A stretch of 5,851 bases of DNA from Reyranella sp. (GTDB lineage: Bacteria > Pseudomonadota > Alphaproteobacteria > Reyranellales > Reyranellaceae), in the NCBI GenBank assembly GCA_030679805.1, contig JAUXST010000514.1, positions 1 through 5,851 of the forward strand, in the 5' to 3' direction. The notes under the pieces were generated by a model. That model made no database searches, had not been told where the DNA came from, and saw nothing but the letters and a program-made list of their open reading frames with translations. The translations under genes and the position numbers were made by a program. Positions within the stretch are counted from its first letter, which is position 1, and each line of letters starts with the position of its first letter. Below are positions 1 through 5,779 of the stretch, one piece after another.

Positions 1-1
1 G

Positions 2-403
2 CGCGTGGCCGTGGCGCGCGCCGGCGTCACCATGCAGGCCGCGACCCTGAAGCTGATCGCGACCAGGAAGGCCAAGAAGGGCGACGTGCTGGCCGTGGCC
101 CAGCTCGCCGGCATCATGGCCGCCAAGCGCACTTCAGACCTGATCCCGCTCTGCCATCCGCTTTCGCTCTCGTCGGTCGACGTAAAACTCACGCTCGACA
201 CCAAACGCCGCACCGTCGACATCGAGGCGACCTGCAAGCTGAAAGGCCGCACCGGCGTCGAGATGGAAGCGCTGACGGCCGCGTCCGTCGCCGCCCTCAC
301 CGTCTACGACATGTGCAAATCGGTCGATCGCGGCATGGTGATTCCGGGCGTGAAGCTCGTCCATAAATCCGGCGGCAAGTCGGGGACGTGGAATGCCCAG
401 TAA
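2..403 (+). CDS. moaC: Cyclic pyranopterin monophosphate synthase MoaC, 5'-truncated by the window edge
   Basis: MoaC converts the 3',8-cyclo-GTP intermediate made by MoaA into cyclic pyranopterin monophosphate, the first committed pterin of molybdenum cofactor synthesis, in the cytosol. The visible 133 residues carry the family core in order: KKGDV (the Lys equivalent to E. coli Lys51), AGIMAAKRTSDLIPLCHPL with the conserved His, GVEMEALTAASVAALTVYDMCK with the acidic residues and the Asp/Lys pair of the active site, and the C-terminal KSGGKSG motif. Family members are about 160 residues, so roughly 25-30 N-terminal residues lie outside the window. The GTG at position 5 is an internal Val codon, not the true start, because the reading frame stays open to the edge and matches family sequence there. 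The gene ends at TAA 401-403. moeA follows on the same strand after a structured gap, as is common in alphaproteobacteria. Identification is very secure. Confidence 0.97.
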   Translation, partial: RVAVARAGVTMQAATLKLIATRKAKKGDVLAVAQLAGIMAAKRTSDLIPLCHPLSLSSVDVKLTLDTKRRTVDIEATCKLKGRTGVEMEALTAASVAALTVYDMCKSVDRGMVIPGVKLVHKSGGKSGTWNAQ

Positions 404-426
404 TACCGCTTCCCTCGCCGTCATCG

Positions 427-603
427 CTCCTCTCCGCCACGGAGTGGAGGAGAGGAAGGGGCCCATCGCTCAGCGATGGGAAGGTGAGGTGGTGTCCGAA
501 ACAAACGAGGTGCGCGGGATGAAATTCCAAGAGCCCACCTCACCTCCCCCGCGCTTCGCGCGGGTCCCCTTCCTCTCCCCCCGCTTCGCGGGCGGAGAGG
601 ACG
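427..603. repeat. Composite palindromic intergenic element with four nested hairpins
   Basis: The gap between moaC and moeA holds two inverted half-elements, about 427-492 and 535-603, separated by a ~42-base spacer. Shared blocks are GGAGAGGAAGGGG (449-461), whose exact reverse complement is at 566-578, and GGTGAGGTGG (483-492), whose exact reverse complement is at 535-544. Each half has two local hairpins. The left half has one at 429-455 (7-bp CCTCTCC stem, then CCAC/GTGG) and one at 462-480 (CCCATCGC/GCGATGGG, loop TCA). The right half has one at 548-564 (CCCGCGC/GCGCGGG, loop TTC) and one at 572-600 (CCTCTCC/GGAGAGG with CCGC/GCGG inside). The layout resembles REP/BIME-type or small non-autonomous palindromic repeats common between alphaproteobacterial genes. 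I see no coding potential. It could fold in the moaC-moeA transcript or in single-stranded DNA. Family membership is inference. Confidence 0.8.
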
Positions 604-606
604 TTC

Positions 607-610
607 GAGG
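607..610 (+). promoter_or_regulatory. Ribosome binding site for moeA
   Basis: GAGG lies nine bases before the GTG start at 620. It supports that start over other in-frame codons, and the protein begins in register with the MoeA N-terminus there. It falls just past the right arm of the palindromic element, so folding of that arm could affect access to it. Confidence 0.6.
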
Positions 611-619
611 CAGCAGACC

Positions 620-1843
620 GTGAAACCATTGCTGACCGTCCGTGATGCCCATGCCCGCGTGATCGCGGCCTTCGAAGCGCTGCCGGCCGAGACGATCTCC
701 GTCGCCGACGCGACCGGCCGCGTGCTGGCCACTGCCCCTGCCGCGCGCCTGACGCAGCCGCCGTCGGATCTCTCGGCGATGGACGGCTACGCCATGCGCG
801 CCGAGGATGTTCCAGCCGCGCCCACCACCCTCACCCTGGTCGGCCAGGCGCCCGCCGGCGGCTCCTACGACCATGCGCTGAAGCCGGGCGAGACCGTGCG
901 CATCTTCACCGGCGGTCCGCTGCCGATGGGCGCCGACTCGATCGTCATCCAGGAAGACACCAAGGCAGACGGCCCGAAGATCACCATCCTCGAAGCGCCG
1001 CGCCCCGGCCGGCACATCCGCAAGGCCGGCCTCGACTTCGCCGCGGGCGACCAGCCGCTGGCCGTGGGCCGCACGCTCACCACGCGCGACGTGGCGTTGG
1101 CCGCGGCGATGAACCTGCCGTGGCTCTCCGTGCACCGGAAGCCGCGCGTCGCGATCCTCTCGACCGGCGACGAACTCGTGCTGCCGGGTGAGCCGGTGGG
1201 CCGCAACCAGATCGTCTCCTCCTCAGGCATCGCCGTCGCCGCCCTCGTGCGTGGCTGGGGCGGCGAGCCGACACTGTTCGACATCGCCCGTGACGACGCC
1301 CAGCTGATCCAAAGCCGCATTGCCGCCGGCGCCCAGCACGATCTCCTGATCACCCTGGGTGGCGCCTCGGTCGGCGACCACGATCTGGTGCAGGACGCGC
1401 TCAAGGCCCAGGGCTTCGCCATGGATTTCTGGCGAATCGCCATGCGTCCGGGCAAGCCATTGATGTTCGCCGCCAGGGACCGCGCCCGCGTGCTCGGCCT
1501 GCCGGGCAATCCGGTGTCGACCATGGTGTGCGCGCTCCTGTTCCTGTAGCCCGCGATGGACCGCTTGCTGGGACAGGCCGGCGATCTCGTCGGCACGGTG
1601 CCGGCGCGGCTAGCGGTCGACGTCAAAATGAACGACACGCGCGAGGACTACGTCCGCTCGACGCTCCAGCGAGGCGCCGACGGCACGCTCACCGTGACGC
1701 CGCATCCGGTGCAGGACAGTTCCATGCTCTCGGTGCTGGCCGCATCGGACGCCTTCCTCGTGCGGCCGGCTCACGATCCCGCCCGCAAGGCAGGCGACAT
1801 CGTGCAGGTCATCGACCTTTGGCATCTTCGCGGCGGCTACTAA
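620..1843 (+). pseudogene. moeA: Molybdopterin molybdenumtransferase MoeA, interrupted by an in-frame TAG at codon 310
   Basis: MoeA inserts molybdate into adenylylated molybdopterin, the last general step of molybdenum cofactor synthesis. Family motifs appear in order: SAMDGYA (residues 52-58), FTGGPLPMGADSIVIQED (96-113), STGDEL (181-186), GGASVGDHD (247-255), MRPGKP (275-280) and GLPGNPVS (293-300). Codon 310 (1547-1549) is TAG. The same frame then continues without further disruption through a typical C-terminal domain IV to TAA at 1841-1843. Read across the TAG, the gene has 408 codons including the stop, the usual MoeA length of about 400, so a single base accounts for the break. As written, the product would be 309 residues without domain IV and probably impaired. 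Alternatives are a sequencing error, a recent nonsense mutation, or amber readthrough in the host; nothing in the window decides between them. The start is GTG 620 with GAGG upstream. The gene probably shares a transcript with moaC. Confidence 0.93.
1556..1843 (+). pseudogene. moeA: Detached 3' part of moeA (domain IV), readable as a separate 95-residue frame
   Basis: After the TAG at 1547-1549 the moeA frame reopens. Its first possible start is ATG 1556, in the same frame as the upstream part. The 95 residues correspond to the end of domain III and to domain IV of MoeA, ending in QVIDLWHLRGGY. No Shine-Dalgarno-like sequence precedes ATG 1556, so independent translation would depend on reinitiation after the stop seven bases upstream. 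This is better seen as the tail of the interrupted gene than as an independent gene. It is listed because gene finders may report it separately. Confidence 0.75.
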
Positions 1844-1851
1844 GCGTGCAG

Positions 1852-2691
1852 ATGTCGCCAGCGTTCCTCCGCACGGTGGGGTCGGAGCGCACGATGCAGT
1901 CGTGGATCGTCATGCTGCATGGAGCGACACAGCACTGTGGTCTGTTCATCGCGCAGGAGTCGCATTTCCGCGGCAACCACCGCCTTCTCCTCCTCGATCT
2001 GCCGGGCCATGGGAAGTCGTCGCATCTACCTGGCCCCTACGGGCTTGCAGAATATGCGCAGAGCGTTGCGTTGGCGCTCGACGAGGCCGGCGTCGACAAC
2101 GCCCACTTCTGGGGGACACATACCGGCGCCGCCGTCGGGTTGCTTCTGGCGGCCGAAAACCCGCACCGGTTTCGCTCGCTCGTCCTGGAAGGCGCCGTTT
2201 TGCCGGGGCTCGACATGCCTTATGTCACACTGGCCGTTCGCCGGGCCGTCGAAACGGCGCAACGTCGTGGTCTTGCCGACGCGCGACGCGAATGGTTCGA
2301 CACAGCCGCGTTCTTCGACGTCATTCGCCGCGATCCATTCGCATGCCGCTCGGCTGAGCACGCGGCGATAATCGACGAGTTCGGCGGCGGACCGTGGATC
2401 GCTGCGGGCTCGCCCAGCCCCTTCCCCGACCTGACCGGCCGCTTGTCGGCTCTGACGACGCCGACACTCCTGATCAATGGGGAGCACGATGTGAACGACT
2501 TCCGCTCGGCGGCCGGGGTCCTTGCAGCAAAGCTGCCGCGCGTGCGGCGCGAGACCGTGTCGCAAGCCGGCGGTTTCCCCTTGTGGGAGCGACCGCACGT
2601 GGTGAACCCGCTCGTCGAGAGCTGGCTGAACGAGATCGACGATCTAGCCGGCCGCCCAGGAGAACTGCTGCCGCGCCGCCCAAGTGATTGA
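1852..2691 (+). CDS. Alpha/beta-hydrolase-fold protein lacking the usual catalytic Ser and His
   Basis: The 279-residue protein has the alpha/beta-hydrolase plan: oxyanion-hole MLHGAT (21-26), DLPGHGKS (49-56), nucleophile elbow FWGTHTGAA (86-94), LLINGEHDVND with the likely acid Asp213, and a terminal AGGFPLWERP block (239-248). The usual G-x-S-x-G elbow reads G-T-H-T-G, with His90 in place of Ser. The final block, usually G-H-F-P, reads G-G-F-P, so the catalytic His is missing too. Ordinary esterase or lipase chemistry is therefore unlikely; a divergent catalyst or a non-catalytic fold is possible. The substrate is unknown. ATG 1852 is preferred because it places HG at residues 23-24, normal for the family. 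ATG 1894 has a better ribosome site (GGAG 1884-1887, six-base spacing) but leaves only eight residues before HG. The gene starts eight bases after the moeA stop and is convergent with the MocR gene, and it may be cotranscribed with moeA. Confidence 0.83.
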   Translation: MSPAFLRTVGSERTMQSWIVMLHGATQHCGLFIAQESHFRGNHRLLLLDLPGHGKSSHLPGPYGLAEYAQSVALALDEAGVDNAHFWGTHTGAAVGLLLAAENPHRFRSLVLEGAVLPGLDMPYVTLAVRRAVETAQRRGLADARREWFDTAAFFDVIRRDPFACRSAEHAAIIDEFGGGPWIAAGSPSPFPDLTGRLSALTTPTLLINGEHDVNDFRSAAGVLAAKLPRVRRETVSQAGGFPLWERPHVVNPLVESWLNEIDDLAGRPGELLPRRPSD

Positions 2692-2719
2692 TCTCGCGGC
2701 CCTTCCCGGCGGCTACTGA
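2681..2719 (+). repeat. Short stretch resembling the moeA 3' end (possible remnant)
   Basis: Read in a frame different from the hydrolase gene, these bases encode QVIDLAALPGGY followed by TGA. The end of moeA (1805-1843) encodes QVIDLWHLRGGY followed by TAA, so nine of twelve residues and the stop position agree. Five aligned codons differ only at the third base, the pattern of diverged coding copies rather than a fresh DNA duplication. The similarity does not clearly extend upstream, where a TAG lies in this frame at 2645-2647. The stretch overlaps the end of the hydrolase gene and the end of the MocR gene. It could be a relic of another moeA end or a chance match; it is too short to be certain. 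Confidence 0.35.
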
Positions 2720-2727
2720 TCGCGAGA
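2692..2727. terminator. Weak inverted repeat between convergent genes, possible two-way terminator
   Basis: TCTCGCG (2692-2698) pairs with CGCGAGA (2721-2727) across a 22-base GC-rich loop, exactly where the hydrolase and MocR genes converge (stops at 2689-2691 and 2713-2715). The position suits termination in both directions, but neither side has a T-tract and the loop is long, so this is a tentative call. Confidence 0.22.
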
Positions 2728-4221
2728 GCCTCCGGCAGAACTTCGCGCGCTCGGCTGCTTTGGCACGTAAGCGCCGTGCCGCATCACCCGGCCGATGAGG
2801 ACGGCCGCCGCATCGATTTCCCGATCGTTCCAGGCGGCAAATCCGAGGAACAGACCTCGCTCTGTTCTCCCTCCGATCATGTGGCGAGAGAGCGGCCGCG
2901 CGACGACGCCGGCCCTGGCCAGACGATTTGCCAGGGCGACATCGTCCCATCGCGGATCGAGGTGCGCGAGAAGCTGCATGCCACCTGCCGGCGGAACGAT
3001 CTTGAGCGCATCGCCTGCAGCGGCATGGAGCGCCTGCACCAGCCGGTCGCGCCTTGCCCGATAGACGCGGGTCATCCGGCGAATGTGGGCAGAGAAGTGG
3101 CCGTCGGCGACGAAGCCGGCCAAGGCATTCTGCAGGAGAGCCGGCACGATCTGTCCGCTGTGACGCTGGGCCTTCTCGAAGACTTCCACCAGGCCGACAG
3201 GGACGATGACATAGCCGGTGCGGACGTCGGCAAAGGTCGATTTCGAGAAGGTTCCGACATAGAAAACGCGACCGCTGTCATCGAGCCCTTGCAGGGCGGC
3301 GACCGGCCGGCCGTCGTAGTGAAACTCACTGTCGTAGTCGTCCTCGACGATTGCCGCACCGACTGTACCAGCGAACGCGAGCAGTTCGCGGCGTCGATTG
3401 ATCGGCATCAGCCGGCCGGTTGGATACTGATGCGATGGGGTGACGAAGATCAGTCGAGGCCGGTCACGCCGACCCTTGAACGAGAGACCGCTGCGATCGA
3501 GTTCGACACCGCGAACGACAGCGCCAGCCGCCTCAAGGGCGGCGCGCGCGCCGCCATAGCCGGGACTCTCGACCCAGGCGACGTCGCCCACATCGAGCAG
3601 GACCCGGGCAATCAGTTCGATCGCCGCCTGGGCCGTTGGTGTGACGATGATCTGCCGCCGTTGGGCCCTGACGCCGCGATGCTCGAGCAGATGCTGGAGA
3701 AGTGCGGCCTGCAGCGCGGGGCGGTTCAAGGCCATGGTGCCGGACGCCAGCGCATTGCGGGCAGCCCGTCGAAGATAGCGCGCCCACAAATCGTGCGGGA
3801 ACGCGCGCGCGTCGGCCAGCCCCGGAAGAAAAGGGCGCGGGTCGCCTTCATTCACGAAGGGCCAATCGGCCTTGAGCAGCCGCGCACCCCAGTGCGACAC
3901 GCGCAGGGGCATGGGTGATCGGCGGATCGGCGTGCGGCCCGACACCAGTTGGGCATTGGCCGCTGCGGCCACAGTCGGACGCCGTCCCTGGGCGACGTCG
4001 AGATAACCTTCCATCGCCAGTTGGTCGACGACGAACGAGACGGTGTTGCGCGATATCCCGAGCTGGCGGGCGAGATCGCGACTGGACGGCAGGCGATACC
4101 CCGGCGGCAGGGCGCCGGCCAGGATGGTCGCTCGCAGCTGGCCGTAGAGCTGGCGAGTCAACGGCTCGCCGCTGCCAGGACGCAGCTTGAAATCGATCTG
4201 GCCGGACAGAAGCACATCCAT
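2713..4221 (-). CDS. MocR/PdxR-type transcriptional regulator (GntR winged helix plus aminotransferase-like domain)
   Basis: The 502-residue protein is a fusion typical of the MocR subfamily of GntR regulators. Residues about 18-85 form the winged helix-turn-helix (PLTRQLYGQLR, LPSSRDLARQLGISRNTV, EGYL). Residues about 125-480 resemble fold-type I aminotransferases, with TPSHQYPTG (261-269), VEDDYDSEF (292-300) and the PLP-binding lysine in YVGTFSK (Lys327), plus Arg334 in the following conserved segment. Family members use this domain to sense PLP or a PLP-amine adduct rather than for transamination. The usual Arg of DSEFRY is His301 here. ATG 4219-4221 is chosen because it places the DNA-binding domain at the normal distance; the frame stays open upstream but would run into the divergent transporter gene. 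The ribosome site is weak. The gene stands back to back with the EamA transporter across 66 bases, which strongly suggests it controls that gene and perhaps itself. The effector is unknown. Confidence 0.95.
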   Translation of the reverse strand: MDVLLSGQIDFKLRPGSGEPLTRQLYGQLRATILAGALPPGYRLPSSRDLARQLGISRNTVSFVVDQLAMEGYLDVAQGRRPTVAAAANAQLVSGRTPIRRSPMPLRVSHWGARLLKADWPFVNEGDPRPFLPGLADARAFPHDLWARYLRRAARNALASGTMALNRPALQAALLQHLLEHRGVRAQRRQIIVTPTAQAAIELIARVLLDVGDVAWVESPGYGGARAALEAAGAVVRGVELDRSGLSFKGRRDRPRLIFVTPSHQYPTGRLMPINRRRELLAFAGTVGAAIVEDDYDSEFHYDGRPVAALQGLDDSGRVFYVGTFSKSTFADVRTGYVIVPVGLVEVFEKAQRHSGQIVPALLQNALAGFVADGHFSAHIRRMTRVYRARRDRLVQALHAAAGDALKIVPPAGGMQLLAHLDPRWDDVALANRLARAGVVARPLSRHMIGGRTERGLFLGFAAWNDREIDAAAVLIGRVMRHGAYVPKQPSARSSAGGSRDQ

Positions 4222-4268
4222 ACTGGCTCTATTGGATTTCGATAACTGGAACTTTTTTTCAGGCCAGT
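4222..4268. promoter_or_regulatory. Candidate MocR operator with repeated ACTGG boxes
   Basis: The 66-base gap between the divergent regulator and transporter genes contains ACTGGCTCTATT (4222-4233) and ACTGGAACTTTT (4245-4256). These are direct repeats matching at nine of twelve positions and set 23 bases apart, about two helical turns. A third box lies in inverted orientation, CCAGT at 4264-4268. MocR-type regulators are known to bind direct repeats in divergent promoter regions, so these boxes are the best operator candidate. The first box touches the regulator's own start codon, which fits autoregulation. A run of seven T lies at 4253-4259. I could not place convincing -35/-10 boxes in either direction. 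Confidence 0.55.
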
Positions 4269-4275
4269 AGATCGT

Positions 4276-4279
4276 AGGG
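4276..4279 (+). promoter_or_regulatory. Ribosome binding site for the EamA transporter gene
   Basis: AGGG lies eight bases before ATG 4288, which supports that start codon. Confidence 0.5.
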
Positions 4280-4287
4280 TCCGCGGC

Positions 4288-5208
4288 ATGTCGAGGAGAG
4301 AGCAGGTTCTTTCCCACCGCGCGGCGCTGTTGCTGTTCACATTCGTCGTCGCAATGTGGGGCTCGCAATGGATCGTGACGAAAACGCTCGTCGAAAGCGT
4401 TTCGCCGCTCTGGACGACGGCCATCCGCTCCGCCATCGCCACGGTGGCGTTGCTCGTCCTCCTGCTGGCGCGCGGGCAACTCGTTCGGCCACGGCGCGGC
4501 GACCTGCCGGTCATTCTCGCCGTCGCAATCCTGCACATGGGCTCGTTCTCAACGTTGGTCGCCTTCGGCCTGCAATTCGTCCCGGTCGGGCGATCGATCG
4601 TATTGGGCTATACGACCGCACTCTGGGTCGCTCCGACAGCCTGGCTACTCCTGGGCGAACCCATGACCAGGCGACGGGTGACGGGAATCGGATTGGGCCT
4701 CGCCGGCCTCGCCACGATGCTCAATCCGATGGCCTTCGACTGGAACGACCGGAGCGCCTTGATTGGCAACGGTATGCTCTTGCTGGCCGCGCTCTGCTGG
4801 GCGGCCAACATCCTCTACGTTCGGGCGCACAAATGGATCTCGACGCCGTTCCAGCTCATCTTCTGGCAGGCGCTCCTCGCGACCACCCTCTTGTCGATGC
4901 TGGCGCTGTCGATCGATGGCGTGCCGCAGCTCCTCTGGACCCGGGATCTTGCGGGCTGGTTCCTCTACGCGGGTATCGGCGGCACGGCGCTGGCCCATTG
5001 GGCTATGGTGACGGTCAACCGCAGCCTGCCGGCGGTGACGACGTCGCTCGGCCTCCTGGCAACACCCGTGGTCGGCGTGGTCTCTTCGGCGATTTTCCTC
5101 GGCGAGTCTGTCAGCGCCTCCTTGATCGTCGCCATGACGATGATCCTGGGCGGCATCGCGATCGGAACAATTCCGCGCGGGAACGTCGCCGGCCGAATTG
5201 CTCCTTGA
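4288..5208 (+). CDS. EamA/DMT-superfamily inner-membrane transporter
   Basis: The 306-residue protein has ten predicted membrane helices, at about residues 12-31, 42-62, 74-95, 101-121, 129-147, 158-178, 187-208, 222-240, 248-272 and 276-294. They form two five-helix EamA repeats, the layout of drug/metabolite exporters such as RhaT/YdcZ-like and amino-acid or metabolite efflux proteins. Family signatures include AMWGSQWIVTK in helix 1 and LLGEPMTRRR (121-130) and IFLGESVSA (269-277) after the fourth helix of each repeat. The substrate cannot be read from the sequence. Pairing with a divergent MocR regulator, a frequent arrangement, suggests an amino acid, an amine or a B6-related compound; this is inference. 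The start has an AGGG ribosome site eight bases upstream and sits directly after the candidate operator. The length is normal and the frame intact. Confidence 0.94.
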   Translation: MSRREQVLSHRAALLLFTFVVAMWGSQWIVTKTLVESVSPLWTTAIRSAIATVALLVLLLARGQLVRPRRGDLPVILAVAILHMGSFSTLVAFGLQFVPVGRSIVLGYTTALWVAPTAWLLLGEPMTRRRVTGIGLGLAGLATMLNPMAFDWNDRSALIGNGMLLLAALCWAANILYVRAHKWISTPFQLIFWQALLATTLLSMLALSIDGVPQLLWTRDLAGWFLYAGIGGTALAHWAMVTVNRSLPAVTTSLGLLATPVVGVVSSAIFLGESVSASLIVAMTMILGGIAIGTIPRGNVAGRIAP

Positions 5209-5276
5209 GAATGTGGGGTCGGCCGGGAATCGGCGGCGAGACTTCACGTCACTTTCCTGCCAGTGCGGTCACAGCC

Positions 5277-5305
5277 TTGCGGCTGCCCAGCATAGAGCGC
5301 GTAAT
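5277..5305 (+). promoter_or_regulatory. Weak sigma-70-like promoter candidate before the secreted-protein gene
   Basis: TTGCGG (5277-5282) and CGTAAT (5300-5305) are separated by 17 bases and match three and four of six consensus positions, 33 bases before ATG 5339. The spacing is ideal but the match is modest. The 130-base gap after the transporter has no clear terminator, so readthrough from the transporter is also possible. A small stem (CAGCC 5272-5276 with GGCTG 5281-5285) overlaps the -35 candidate. Confidence 0.22.
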
Positions 5306-5338
5306 GCCGTCAGGGACTTAACGCCTGGGGATCGTCCA

Positions 5339-5779
5339 ATGAAGTTGTTTGCTGGTTTCATCGCAGCCTGTACGGCCGGTCTGATTTGGACCGCAACCCA
5401 CGCCCAAACGACGGCAAAGCCAATCGCCGATACGGAAGTGGGCCTCGAACACGACCCCAGCAATGAGATGGTCGCCAAAGGCACGACGGATCGTGAAGGC
5501 AACGTCACCTTCAGCAACCTGAAGCCCGGTCGCTATCGGGTGGTGCTCACCGATAGATCGAAGCTGAAGGTTCCGGCTCGCGTCACCATCAGTGGAACGG
5601 CTGCAGCACCGCTCGTCTCCGAGCCGATTGCGGAGGGCCAGTACGGCAGCAAGGCTTACGCGCTCGGGCCGGACGGCAAATGGATTTTGACGGAGGTCGG
5701 CGCGCCAAGCACTCCATCCGGCGGAGCGGCCAATGTTGTCCCGGGGACGATCAAGGTCAAAGTCGAGAGCATCCGCTGA
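5339..5779 (+). CDS. Small exported protein with a Cna-B/carboxypeptidase-regulatory-like beta domain
   Basis: The 146-residue product starts with a Sec signal peptide: a basic Lys2, a hydrophobic stretch from about 3 to 19, and a THA-Q cleavage site after residue 22. The mature ~124 residues would be periplasmic or secreted. Residues about 33-80 contain GTTDREGNVTFSNLKPGRY followed by a V-rich strand, the pattern (turn, G-x-V-x-F-x-N-L-x-P-G-x-Y) of Cna B-type and carboxypeptidase regulatory-like transthyretin-fold domains. The rest is Gly/Ser/Pro-rich and ends KVKVESIR. No catalytic motif or lipobox is seen (Cys11 is inside the signal peptide, without a lipobox pattern around it). ATG 5339 is chosen because it places the signal peptide at the N-terminus and has GGGGA at 5327-5331, seven bases upstream; the frame stays open further back without signal-like sequence. 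The function is unknown. A link to the transporter upstream is not shown. Confidence 0.78.
   Translation: MKLFAGFIAACTAGLIWTATHAQTTAKPIADTEVGLEHDPSNEMVAKGTTDREGNVTFSNLKPGRYRVVLTDRSKLKVPARVTISGTAAAPLVSEPIAEGQYGSKAYALGPDGKWILTEVGAPSTPSGGAANVVPGTIKVKVESIR

Noticed and set aside
1547..1549. TAG in moeA as programmed recoding such as pyrrolysine insertion
   Set aside because: MoeA is not a known pyrrolysine protein, the codon is not at an active-site motif, and no recoding structure was recognised nearby; a point mutation or sequencing error is simpler.
1528..1851. Upstream extension of the hydrolase frame into moeA
   Set aside because: It is an Arg/Gly/Ala-rich shadow of moeA domain IV in another frame; hydrolase similarity begins only after about 1852.
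2776..3918. A 380-codon open frame on the plus strand opposite the MocR gene
   Set aside because: It lies wholly antisense to a gene with clear family motifs, its translation shows no recognisable domain, and long antisense frames are expected in high-GC coding DNA.
4222..4536. Upstream extension of the MocR reading frame beyond ATG 4221
   Set aside because: The extra residues are low-complexity and charged, overlap the divergent transporter's coding sequence, and are not part of the GntR domain; the family N-terminus fits ATG 4221.
5209..5338. Possible RNA gene or terminator in the gap after the transporter
   Set aside because: Only a five-pair stem (5272-5285) without a T-tract was found, and no tRNA-like or riboswitch-like pattern was recognised.
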